In this document: in pieces, positions 27,471 through 34,557 of the stretch
Numbering within the stretch: position 1 is the first letter of the stretch
Layout of the letters: each line of letters starts with the position of its first letter
Assembly: GCA_003224055.1 (NCBI GenBank)
Contig: QHYE01000006.1
Location: forward strand, 1 to 64,000
DNA from: Acidobacteriota bacterium
GTDB lineage: Bacteria; Acidobacteriota; Terriglobia; Acidiferrales; UBA7541
Length of the DNA: 64,000 nucleotides
Reading direction: 5' to 3'
The notes under the pieces: generated by a model
Seen by the model: the letters and a program-made list of their open reading frames with translations, nothing else
What the model was told of the DNA's origin: nothing
The model's database searches: none
Program-made: the position numbers and the translations under genes

Positions 27471-27943
27471 CGGCGTCACCAATCACGATGTTCACGCGCC
27501 TAGGACCGGGCGCAAGCAATGACCCTCCCCTGAGTAACCGTAAGACTCTTTCCCCAAGGCCAAACTGGGGCCTGGGGTCGTGCATGAGTCAAATAGGAAA
27601 CGGCCTCTTTTTACATACTTCGCGGGTCCAAGTGCTGCAATCAGGTGAAGACCTTATTCCGCGATAGGGAAAGACCTCCCTTGCAACTTTACGACGGCAG
27701 TTTGCCCATCAATTACGGTGGCGCGGGCCGAAGGGCCGCCGCGGTGGGTTGCTCTAGCGAATCGCAAGAACTGAGCGTTGTGGGTAGATCTGTGGGTAGA
27801 ATTCCCAAATGTCAACTCTTCGCAGACATGGCAGGATGGTTTGTACGAAATCAGACTGGATTTGAAATACTACCTGCCTAAAGAGAGTAATGAGAATCGG
27901 GATTTGAAAAGGGTGTATCGTTGCGACGGCGCTCTTAATTCCT
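27471..27943. other. Gene-free stretch upstream of the LuxR gene
   Basis: About 470 nt with only short overlapping frames lacking ribosome sites. It includes the LuxR gene's promoter region and a perfect tandem repeat: TGTGGGTAGA at 27779-27788 and again at 27791-27800, spaced by TC. No RNA gene or mobile-element end was recognised. Confidence 0.45.
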
Positions 27944-28186
27944 TCAAATCAGCCTGCGCTCGTACGCAACCCATCGTCCTTTCGTTCGCTTTGACTTTGG
28001 GGGCTTATAGCATATCTCCAAGAGGATTTCGCCTCCTCTTTCCTTTTTGTGGATGATGACGTATTCGGCCGGCCACAACTCCGCGAGTGCCGTGACGCGG
28101 GCTTTTGCAGCGTCAAGAGTTGGCGCAGCCTCTACGAAATGCGGGTTTCCGTCGCCCAACTTGAAGATGCAAAAGGGCAGGCGCAT
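27944..28186 (-). CDS. Small conserved-looking protein of unknown function
   Basis: An 80-residue protein beginning MRLPFCIFKLGDGNPHFVEA, then TLDAAKARVTALAELWPAEYVIIHKK. The pattern of a strand, an FVEAA segment, a helix with LDAAKARV, and EYVI resembles small proteins I recall from acidobacterial genomes; no function is known to me. ATG 28186 has GGAG 5 nt upstream; a TTG at 28204 would extend it by six residues. It lies on the same strand as the surrounding PilZ and FHA genes. Confidence 0.6.
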   Translation of the reverse strand: MRLPFCIFKLGDGNPHFVEAAPTLDAAKARVTALAELWPAEYVIIHKKERGGEILLEICYKPPKSKRTKGRWVAYERRLI

Positions 28187-28241
28187 CCGAACTCCAAACT
28201 CCAAATGGGGGGACAGCCTGCTAGGAGGGACAGCAGAGCGA

Positions 28242-28643
28242 TTATCTCATCAATTCGCTGCGTTGCGCACGAGCTTTAAGCGAGGTCGCGCAACTCCTCA
28301 ACCACTTTTCCAAAATTACCTGATCGTTCGGCTCAATCTGCGTAAAGGCGATTCCCATTCCCTCCGATGTCGTGTAAGAGACCTTGCCGAGAGCCACGAA
28401 CTTGGCACTCCTTCGGGCAACCCTAATTCTCACCTTTGCCCCGGTCGGGAAGGGTTTGCGAGTCTCGACGCGGCAGCCATACAAGCTCAGGTCACCGGTT
28501 CGCTTCTGAATCTTGGCTTCTGACTGCGTATCAGTCAGTTCCATAGTGGCCACGAACAGGTAACGGCGGGTACGTGAAGGCGTGTGCATCATTTCATTGT
28601 GTGCGCAGCCTAGCACGCGGCGAGCATCGAAATTAGCTGCCAT
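28242..28643 (-). CDS. PilZ-like domain protein
   Basis: A 133-residue protein with a PilZ-type barrel: GDLSLYGCRVETRKPFPTGAKVRIRV holds the DxSxxG motif, and the domain ends with YTTSEGMGIAFTQIEPND and a helical tail. The usual RxxxR motif is not clear (only RTRR upstream), so c-di-GMP binding is uncertain. The true start could be ATG 28643 or an internal ATG near 28592; neither has a strong ribosome site. It sits among other small signalling proteins. Confidence 0.72.
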   Translation of the reverse strand: MAANFDARRVLGCAHNEMMHTPSRTRRYLFVATMELTDTQSEAKIQKRTGDLSLYGCRVETRKPFPTGAKVRIRVARRSAKFVALGKVSYTTSEGMGIAFTQIEPNDQVILEKWLRSCATSLKARAQRSELMR

Positions 28644-28699
28644 TGTCGAAGAAGGCAGAGCGGGGATTACGATTCCGCATTATCAAGCGGTGAGTCCAT

Positions 28700-29092
28700 C
28701 TAAGCGTGGCGTTTCGGGAGAATCGTGACCAGAAGCAGTGATGAGCCGACGCGGAATTCCGACAAGTGTTCAAGCTCGGCGGTCTGGATGCGTTCATCAT
28801 TGACATAAGTGCCGCTCGTCGAGTCCAAGTCATATAGCCTGATCCGGTCCTGATTCACTGCCACGGCGCAATGCAAGACGGAAACCTTTGGGTCGTCGAT
28901 TTCGATGTCCGTCGCGCCACCAGCGCACCCTATGCTAATCCGTGGTTTGCTGAATTGATGCGCCAGACCCTTGGACAGACCACCGATGACGGAGATTGTA
29001 ATCGTATTATCCTTCGGCAAGACGAAGCTCTTGGATCGGCTAGCGATCTCTTGCAGCTCGCACTCTGCCTCACGCACGGCCTTGGGTTGCAT
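28700..29092 (-). CDS. FHA-domain protein
   Basis: A 130-residue protein that is essentially one FHA domain, a module that binds phosphothreonine peptides. The signature residues appear in order: ISIG (strand with Gly), SVLHCAV (the conserved Ser-x2-His), and LYDLDSTSGTYVND (the GxxxNG-like loop). A 40-residue helical N-terminus precedes it. It has no membrane segment or kinase domain, so it probably works as an adaptor to a Ser/Thr kinase encoded elsewhere. It diverges from the PilZ gene at 29364. Confidence 0.85.
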   Translation of the reverse strand: MQPKAVREAECELQEIASRSKSFVLPKDNTITISVIGGLSKGLAHQFSKPRISIGCAGGATDIEIDDPKVSVLHCAVAVNQDRIRLYDLDSTSGTYVNDERIQTAELEHLSEFRVGSSLLLVTILPKRHA

Positions 29093-29256
29093 ATGAGCCT
29101 AGCGCTGAAAAATAACAGCCGCAGCCGTGGACTCCAATGAACCCATAGTACCAAGGTGTAGAAACTCCCGTTCCAGGCGGAAAGCGGCACTCGGCAGATG
29201 GTACGCGTTAATGGGGCACCAGCCAGATACGCCCCTTTACAAAATGTGCAACCAAA

Positions 29257-29300
29257 CAATCGCGGGCGATTGACTCCCCCTTGTACCTTCCGCTTATCAT
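29257..29300 (+). promoter_or_regulatory. Candidate promoter with overlapping palindrome
   Basis: TTGACT at 29270-29275 and TTATCA at 29294-29299 (18-nt spacing) resemble -35 and -10 boxes for the PilZ gene at 29364. The palindrome CAATCGC-GG-GCGATTG (29257-29272) overlaps the -35, so a bound protein could block it. Prediction by eye only. Confidence 0.35.
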
Positions 29301-29363
29301 TTCGGGCATGAAATTACGGCTCATTTTCCCCACACGTCCTTCAACCGAGAGGAGCATTGCCGG

Positions 29364-29690
29364 ATGCCCACTGACTGCAAGAGAATCCAGAAACGGACCC
29401 CTGCCACTGTGGCTTTGCAGGTCACTAGCGCGAAGCAGCCGTTCATCGCGGAATTGGCATTTACTGAAAATGTGAGCTTACACGGCGTCCGGGTCGTAAC
29501 GGAGCGTGCGTGGAAACCAGGAGAGCGCGTGATTGTGAAGTCCTACCACGGCAGTATCCAATCAGTGGCAAAGGTAGTTTATTGTTACCGCTTGGCGGAG
29601 ACACGATATGCCGTCGGCTTGGAGTTGCGTTCAGCGGTGGGGACGTGGGCGGACGTTTTGCAACCACAATCACCAAGGGTGGAAGCGTAG
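29364..29690 (+). CDS. PilZ-domain protein (stand-alone)
   Basis: A 108-residue single PilZ domain with RIQKR (RxxxR, residues 7-11) and NVSLHGVRV (NxSxxG, about 36-44), both expected for c-di-GMP binding. It ends with AETRYAVGLELRS, the last strands of the barrel. ATG 29364 has GAGGAG about 9 nt upstream. It is transcribed divergently from the FHA gene and is the third PilZ-type protein within 3.3 kb. Confidence 0.8.
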   Translation: MPTDCKRIQKRTPATVALQVTSAKQPFIAELAFTENVSLHGVRVVTERAWKPGERVIVKSYHGSIQSVAKVVYCYRLAETRYAVGLELRSAVGTWADVLQPQSPRVEA

Positions 29691-29731
29691 CCAGCCTTCG
29701 CCATTCTCTCCAGCCGCCCGGAGTAGCCTCT

Positions 29732-29929
29732 TCATTTCGGAAACGGTCCAGCCATAACTGGCCCCGGCAATTCCGGCTCCCACGGTTGCTTGCAATAGGC
29801 GGACTTGAGTTCTGTCCGGCAAGCGACGCTGGCCTCAGACATCGGCGTAATCGCTACCGAGTTTTTCTTTTGGCAGTGCGGGCAAGTTAGTTCGATAGGT
29901 ATGTGTGGGCGTGCGGAAGTCGTTGCCAT
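29732..29929 (-). CDS. Small CxxC (half zinc-ribbon) protein
   Basis: A 65-residue protein, MATTSARPHIPIELTCPHCQ then KKNSVAITPMSE..., with CPHC near residue 16 and two later cysteines (VACRTE, YCKQ), so four cysteines could hold one zinc. The frame is open to 30100, but ATG 29929 has GAGAAGG 8 nt upstream. No function is recognised. Its start region faces the gene at 30065. Confidence 0.5.
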   Translation of the reverse strand: MATTSARPHIPIELTCPHCQKKNSVAITPMSEASVACRTELKSAYCKQPWEPELPGPVMAGPFPK

Positions 29930-30064
29930 TTGGGGGCCTTCTCCCACGCTAGGTACACTCTGGCCCGTTCCAGAGTCTTGCTGGGCCCGGCCGGAAGAGT
30001 GAGTGCTGCACTTTTCCGGCCTTGGCGCGTTCAGACGTGCGAACTGAATTCTAGGAAATCCTCC

Positions 30065-30592
30065 ATGAGCGATAGAGTTTCTGGGGCTATGGTGCTCCAC
30101 GATTTCTTTGGCGCACGAGGCAATGATGTCGCCGCCGTGAATCCCGACGACCTCCGAAATGCTTGGACAATGATGCGCGACTTGCAGGCCCTCGCTCTAC
30201 CAGGTCAATGCGGAAGTATTTGTAGCGGGCTTTATGAAGGCGCGTGCAGCCCCGGTGCAAATGTGGTGGCCGTCTGGTATCGCGCAACCATCCTGGGAGT
30301 GTTGCAAATGCTACCGGGAAACCCGCTAACGCCGTGGTCACACGAGGGCGACCTTGACGATGCGGTATTCCAGATCGCGGCAACATTCCCAATGAAGAAA
30401 TTGCCAGTCGGCCTTGTGAAGAACGGACTTCCGTTCGATGTGCAGGATCTTGTGAAGCAGATCGGAGCACGGACAGGAAATCAGCAAAAGAAAGTTGGTA
30501 GGGGCGGTGAGGTCGAAAACAACACCGATTGGAATTTCAAGGCCAAACAAGAAATCCTGAGGCGCGTTAAGACATCTTTTCTTCTTAGTTGA
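30065..30592 (+). CDS. Unknown protein whose 3' end runs through a tRNA-end repeat
   Basis: A 175-residue frame from ATG 30065 (GGAA 7 nt upstream). The first 140 residues look like a real protein (MSDRVSGAMVLHDFFGARGN ..., hydrophobic AVWYRATILGVLQML), but I do not recognise the family. From residue about 144 the frame crosses the degenerate tRNA-Lys end copy (30494-30517) and codes VGRGGEVENN and then unrelated sequence. The simplest reading is that integration replaced the original C-terminus. It could also be a spurious frame. Confidence 0.45.
   Translation: MSDRVSGAMVLHDFFGARGNDVAAVNPDDLRNAWTMMRDLQALALPGQCGSICSGLYEGACSPGANVVAVWYRATILGVLQMLPGNPLTPWSHEGDLDDAVFQIAATFPMKKLPVGLVKNGLPFDVQDLVKQIGARTGNQQKKVGRGGEVENNTDWNFKAKQEILRRVKTSFLLS
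30494..30517. repeat. Degenerate copy of the tRNA-Lys 3' end
   Basis: Matches the 25-nt core at 15591 and 34127 except for one missing base and one substitution near GGTGAGGTCGAA. Its right flank continues to resemble that of 15591 for roughly 70-90 nt (for example CGATTGGAAT, then GAAAT and TAAG). Confidence 0.6.
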
Positions 30593-30883
30593 GTTTTTCC
30601 TTTTTTTAGGCCTCTTACTATATTGAGGGAGCTCTTGCAGGTTCTTCCTTTAGGTTCGCTGCAGCCGTGGCACTTCGGTCTGCCACCCTGCTTTGTGGGG
30701 TGTTGCTCGACGGTTCCGCGCCGAATGCGAAGGCTTTCGCTACTCAGGTGCCCCTGGCCGAGTCTCGCTGCTGTGGCGACGGGCTCCCGGTGCGTCCGAG
30801 TTCGTACACGGCGGTTCTCCAACCGGGACGAACGCAGTGATCGCTCGCCTTAGGTCCGAAATCGCCGCACGAATCATAACGCC

Positions 30884-31888
30884 ATGAACATCGCTTCTGT
30901 CCATCTCGACGCGCTGAAAGCTCTCGGCTACACCGAAGCGGAAGCTCGCTTTCTCTACATCGTAGCGACGCATTCGGGGTACTTTGTGGCGCGTCAATTC
31001 CTTGTGTTCGCCAACGCTCATTGGGGCGAGCGCACGACCACTTTCTGGAACAAGCTTCACACCAAGAAGCACGCCCGCACCGAATGCTTCCCAAAGACCG
31101 GGATCGTCTACCACGTGTTCTCCCGCCGGCTCTACCGCCAGATCGACCGCGAGAACATCTGCAATCGCCGGCAACACGAAATCGAGTACATCCAGCGGCG
31201 CATCGGAATCCTCGATTTTGTCCTTTCCAACCCACAGTACAGGTACTTGGAAACCGAACCGGAAAAGATCAGCTTTTTCTGTGATCAGCTGAAAACGCCG
31301 CGTCACTTTCTGCCCTCGAAGATCTGTCACGGACAGAAAACCTCACAGCCTACGCTTCGCTATTTCGTCGACAAGTTTCTGATGTTTCTCCATGGCGACG
31401 TCCCTTCGCCTGTGGTGACGTTCACCTACGTTCAAGGGCCAGAAGCCAGTCTTACGGAATTTGTGCACCATCTCGAAGTCTACCTTCCTCTGTTTGGGCA
31501 GCTCTCGGAGTTCCGAGTTCTCTATCTGGCAAGAGTCGATTCGTACTTCGAAAAAGCCAAGGAGCTATTCAATGCCTTGGTTGCAGTTCCGCTCGGCTCG
31601 GACGCGTCGGCAGATTTGTTGCGCTACTTCCAAGTCCGAAAGGCCTGGGACCTCGGCCGCTACGGGTCTTTGAGTGAGGCTGATTTGATATTCCGAAATC
31701 AGGCCAAGACCCGATTCACCGGACAACATTTCGAACATCTCTATCGCGGATGGAAAGTCGGACGAGTGAGCACAACCGACATTCTTCAAGAGTTCGGTGG
31801 TAACAAGCAACCCGCCACGGTGCACTTCGCTACCGAAGTGCTGCGCCGGTTAGGGGTTCCTATACAGAAACCTGAAGGGAAGGGGTGA
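30884..31888 (+). CDS. Unknown 334-residue protein of the integrative element
   Basis: I do not recognise a named family with certainty. The N-terminus (LDALKALGYTEAEARFLYIV ... GYFVARQFLVFA) reads like a winged helix, as in replication-relaxation or MarR-like proteins. The middle is rich in aromatic residues (YRYLETEPEKISFFCDQL) and the end has a helical part (FEHLYRGWKVGRVSTTDIL). It begins at ATG 30884 without a strong ribosome site. I recall similar proteins in acidobacterial genomes beside small ribbon-helix-helix genes, so a role in replication, mobilisation or control of the element is plausible but unproven. Confidence 0.7.
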   Translation: MNIASVHLDALKALGYTEAEARFLYIVATHSGYFVARQFLVFANAHWGERTTTFWNKLHTKKHARTECFPKTGIVYHVFSRRLYRQIDRENICNRRQHEIEYIQRRIGILDFVLSNPQYRYLETEPEKISFFCDQLKTPRHFLPSKICHGQKTSQPTLRYFVDKFLMFLHGDVPSPVVTFTYVQGPEASLTEFVHHLEVYLPLFGQLSEFRVLYLARVDSYFEKAKELFNALVAVPLGSDASADLLRYFQVRKAWDLGRYGSLSEADLIFRNQAKTRFTGQHFEHLYRGWKVGRVSTTDILQEFGGNKQPATVHFATEVLRRLGVPIQKPEGKG

Positions 31889-32191
31889 AGAATGTAAGAA
31901 CTACATCCTTCAGCTCCGTCTTCTGCAAGTTCTTCAGCTTGTGGCGATAGCAATTTCTTTGAAGTGTGGGAGATAGCAAAGTAATGCCGACAAAAGTCAC
32001 ATTGGATAAAACACGAAAACGGGCGGGAGCGACCCCGATTTTGTGGGCTTTCAGCCGCCCAAAATTTCGTGGGGTCGCTCCCGCCCGTCAAGCAGGAAGC
32101 GTGACCGTGTTTTGGCCGCGTGCATACAGAGATGTAATCGACCGCAATGCGGAGCAGAAATAATTCCAACTGAAGAGAGGAGAGAATCTCG
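31889..32191. other. Intergenic region with a long hairpin
   Basis: A 303-nt gap between the 334-residue gene and the ribbon-helix-helix gene. It contains the long inverted repeat at 32019-32088 and the ribosome site of the next gene (GAGGAG, about 9 nt before ATG 32192). No gene is seen. Confidence 0.5.
32019..32088. repeat. Long GC-rich inverted repeat (cruciform or hairpin)
   Basis: ACGGGCGGGAGCGACCCC (32019-32036) is perfectly complementary to GGGGTCGCTCCCGCCCGT (32071-32088), 18 bp. Inside, TGGGC/GCCC and TTTT/AAAA pair further around the loop TTTCAGCC. No T-run follows, so it is not a standard terminator. It may be a REP-like element, a replication or processing site of the mobile element, or a miniature transposon remnant. 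Confidence 0.75.
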
Positions 32192-32443
32192 ATGGCAGTT
32201 CTGAAAGCACCACTGAAACAGCCCAAAACCACGGTTGTCCAACTACGGCTTGACGACGAAGCAAAGATGAACCTTGCAAAATATGCAGAGTTCCTCGATT
32301 GCTCACCGTCGTACGTCGTGACGGAAGCTCTGAAACTCGTCTATAGCAAGGACAAAGAATTCCAATCCTGGCTTTCAGGCCAACACATCGACAAGCGCAA
32401 AGCGACCTCGAAAGGAGAGTCCATCCAACTGGAATTGAAGTAA
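32192..32443 (+). CDS. Ribbon-helix-helix DNA-binding protein
   Basis: An 83-residue protein. TTVVQLRLDDEAKMNLAKYAEFL then CSPSYVVTEALKLVYSKD gives the strand-helix-helix pattern of CopG/Arc-type regulators (strand VVQLRL, helices DEAKMNLAKYAEFL and SPSYVVTEALKLVY). ATG 32192 follows GAGGAG. It likely binds near the upstream inverted repeat and controls the element's genes or copy state; this is inference. Confidence 0.75.
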   Translation: MAVLKAPLKQPKTTVVQLRLDDEAKMNLAKYAEFLDCSPSYVVTEALKLVYSKDKEFQSWLSGQHIDKRKATSKGESIQLELK

Positions 32444-32449
32444 AACACC

Positions 32450-32947
32450 ATGCACCACCGCCTCCAATCCGACATACGTGAGAACCCAGCGTCCGACCGA
32501 CGACATGGCTCACGCCCAGCAGCACGCAATCTTTTGGATGCAACTCTCACCGAGGATGCGACCACAACATCACCGCCGCGACCTGTTGGCCAAAATCATT
32601 CGCTGCCCGAGGCTGACCGCAAGCCTGATGCCGCGTCACCCCGCGCGGCCACAGGGAAAGAGAAAAAAGGTCAAAACGAGACCCAAGCTGTCGCAGTCGC
32701 ACTCATGCGTTCACAAAACCCCACCCTCGGTTTCGAGCCGTTAATTGGAAGCCCCCAGGCAGCCAAACTGCTCGGCAACATCCATGTCAAGACTCTGCAA
32801 CGTTACGCTCGTCAACGACGCATTCCTGGATATCAGATTGGAGGTCACTGGTATTTTCGTGCATCGGAACTGGACTCTTGGTTGCAATCTCGGATAAATT
32901 TGTCGTGCCATCCGTGCCGCTTACAGGAGAAATCGGATGGAACATAA
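32450..32947 (+). CDS. Excisionase-like HTH protein
   Basis: A 165-residue frame. The C-terminal 70 residues form a MerR-type/excisionase helix-turn-helix: IGSPQAAKLLGNIHVKTLQRYARQRRIPGYQIGGHWYFRASELDSWL. The first 85 residues are polar and Pro/Arg-rich with no domain, so the real start may be ATG 32705 (80 residues), although neither start has a clear ribosome site. The end overlaps the integrase start by 11 nt, the usual xis-int arrangement. It probably bends DNA at the att site to direct excision. Confidence 0.75.
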   Translation: MHHRLQSDIRENPASDRRHGSRPAARNLLDATLTEDATTTSPPRPVGQNHSLPEADRKPDAASPRAATGKEKKGQNETQAVAVALMRSQNPTLGFEPLIGSPQAAKLLGNIHVKTLQRYARQRRIPGYQIGGHWYFRASELDSWLQSRINLSCHPCRLQEKSDGT

Positions 32948-34079
32948 GCGGCAACGGGTTCAGTTTGGTTGGGTTTGTTTGAAAGCGAGAAAGAAGGGTC
33001 CAGACGTGTGGGTTCTGCGATATCGCGAGAATCTCCCGGACGGGAGCAAGAAAAGGCGAAGCGTAGCCATCGGAACAGCTGAAGAATTTCCAACTGAGTC
33101 CCAAGCACGCAAGGCCGCTCTGTCATGGTTATTCTCGATGAACGCAGAAGCGTCAAGTGGAACGACCGTTTCGTTCGGCGCAGTCATCCAGCGATACCTT
33201 GCGGAAGAGATTCCTGAAAGGGCCTCGACTGCTTCACGGTATCGGTGCTGGCTGAAGAATCATGTTGAGCCGAAATGGCGAGACTATCCCATCGAGCAGA
33301 TCAAGCCCCTGCTGGTTGAAGATTGGCTCAAGAGGCTCAATTTGGCACCGAAAAGTAAGTCCCATCTCAAAAACTTAATGCGCGTGCTATTTAACGCGGC
33401 GATGCGCTGGGAGCTGATTCCTTATCAGCACAATCCCATGAGCCTCGTCCGCGTGAAAGACAGTTCTAAGAGACAGCGGGAACCGAAGGCACTTTCAGTG
33501 GACGAGTTTCGAAGAGTGCTTGAGAACATTCCCGAGCCTTTCCGAACCATGTGCATTGTGGCGATGTGTTTGGGACTACGTGTAAGTGAAATCCTCGGTT
33601 TGAGATGGAATGCCATCGACTGGGAAGGGCTGCGCTTGGCGGTACGACAAGCTTACGTCTACGGGAAACAAGGCGACGTAAAAACACAGGCCTCTCACCG
33701 ATGGATGCCTCTTGACCGTTCGCTTGCAGAGAAGCTCCGTCAACATAAGGCGAGGCTGGCTCCGCCAGTGAAGTCTGAAGACTGGGTATTCGCAAACCCG
33801 GAAACAAGAAAGCCGTATTGGCCTGGTCGAATTCAGGAGAACTGGCTCGTCCCCGCAGCAGAAAAAGCAGGGATAGGCCGGATCGGCTGGCACACGTTCC
33901 GACACAGCCATTCAACGTTACTTCATGCGCTCGGTGTCAATCTCAAGGTGCAGCAGGAACTCTTGCGACATGCAGATGTTCGAACGACTATGAACATCTA
34001 CACGCAGGCCGTTCCTTCCGCTCTGCGAGAAGCGAACAGCAAAGTCGTTCGCTTAGTGCTCCCCGCGCAAGTCGCCTAG
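32937..34079 (+). CDS. Tyrosine recombinase/integrase
   Basis: A 380-residue phage-type integrase. The N-terminal arm-binding part (1-70) and core-binding SAM-like domain (about 75-165) precede the catalytic domain. Active-site residues are visible: Arg215 (GLRVSEILGLRW), Lys249 region, His319-x2-Arg322 (HTFRHS), His345 (LLRHADVRTT) and the nucleophile Tyr355 (MNIYTQ). ATG 32937 has AGGAGA 6 nt upstream. It ends 49 nt before the tRNA-Lys 3' end, its likely target, and overlaps the excisionase-like gene. Confidence 0.95.
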   Translation: MEHKRQRVQFGWVCLKARKKGPDVWVLRYRENLPDGSKKRRSVAIGTAEEFPTESQARKAALSWLFSMNAEASSGTTVSFGAVIQRYLAEEIPERASTASRYRCWLKNHVEPKWRDYPIEQIKPLLVEDWLKRLNLAPKSKSHLKNLMRVLFNAAMRWELIPYQHNPMSLVRVKDSSKRQREPKALSVDEFRRVLENIPEPFRTMCIVAMCLGLRVSEILGLRWNAIDWEGLRLAVRQAYVYGKQGDVKTQASHRWMPLDRSLAEKLRQHKARLAPPVKSEDWVFANPETRKPYWPGRIQENWLVPAAEKAGIGRIGWHTFRHSHSTLLHALGVNLKVQQELLRHADVRTTMNIYTQAVPSALREANSKVVRLVLPAQVA

Positions 34080-34126
34080 CGTTAAAACCCCTCGAAAAGT
34101 CACAAGTTGCTATATATGAAGGATAT

Positions 34127-34151
34127 GTTGGTAGGGGCGGTGGGGATCGAA
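34127..34151. repeat. tRNA-Lys-proximal att core
   Basis: The 25-nt segment shared exactly with 8938-8962 and 15591-15615. It covers the CCA end, acceptor 3' strand and part of the T arm of the tRNA gene plus 2 bases outside it. Recombination inside it leaves the tRNA gene intact. Confidence 0.75.
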
Positions 34152-34203
34152 CCCACGACCTTCGGCTTAAAAGGCCGCTGCTCTACCACTGAGCTACGCC
34201 CCT
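34129..34203 (-). tRNA. tRNA-Lys (anticodon TTT)
   Basis: Read on the minus strand: acceptor AGGGGCG pairs fully with CGCCCCT, then discriminator A and encoded CCA (34131-34129). D stem GCTC/GAGC, anticodon loop CTTTTAA (anticodon TTT, Lys), T arm GTGGG-TTCGATC-CCCAC. The anticodon stem has one G-A mismatch at its top pair. The 3' end faces the integrase gene and is the source of the repeats at 8938, 15591 and 30494. Confidence 0.95.
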
Positions 34204-34557
34204 AACGTGATGTAACATTTTACATTGAAACGGTTTAGTGCGCATATCACATCCCGGCCTCACGCTGGCCGTAGCAGACTCCGCAGCAGCACGATGGGGC
34301 AGGAAGCAACTCCTTCCTCACTAAGCCAAAGAACTCAGGAAGCAGTGATGTCTCTGGCTTGTGAAACCATGCCGCCCCGCCCCTCTTGTTCCTTTGGGAC
34401 CAGATCTGCTCGTACCACGAACTCCGCGTCTCCTGAAAAATCCCCAAGCCGAACTCGAACTTGTTCGCAGCGTCCTCTTCCGAAAAGACGAAGGACCTTC
34501 AAACGGACGATATGCGCGTTACGGGCCACTGAAGCTTCTGCCGTTGGCGGCGCTGGG
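34204..34557. other. Gene-poor stretch beside tRNA-Lys
   Basis: 354 nt between the tRNA gene and the Gfo/Idh gene. Minus-strand frames at 34247-34447 (66 codons, ending in SCCCGVCYGQREAGM) and 34335-34529 lack ribosome sites and family features. They may be remnants of a degraded gene. Nothing firm is seen. Confidence 0.4.

Larger units (their letters stand above)
30494..34203. mobile_element. Compact integrative element at tRNA-Lys (about 3.7 kb)
   Basis: A unit bounded on the right by the intact tRNA-Lys gene (34129-34203) and on the left by a degenerate copy of its 3' end (30494-30517). In between are four + strand genes: an unknown 334-residue protein, a ribbon-helix-helix protein, an excisionase-like HTH protein and a tyrosine integrase that ends 47 nt before the core repeat and 49 nt before the tRNA's CCA end. 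This layout (integrase next to a tRNA 3' end, direct repeat at the far end) is the classical sign of site-specific integration. No capsid, relaxase or restriction genes are recognised. Because the left repeat is imperfect, the true partner site could instead be the exact copies at 15591 or 8938. Confidence 0.65.

Noticed and set aside
32019-32088. Intrinsic terminator at the long hairpin
   Set aside because: No T-run follows on either strand.
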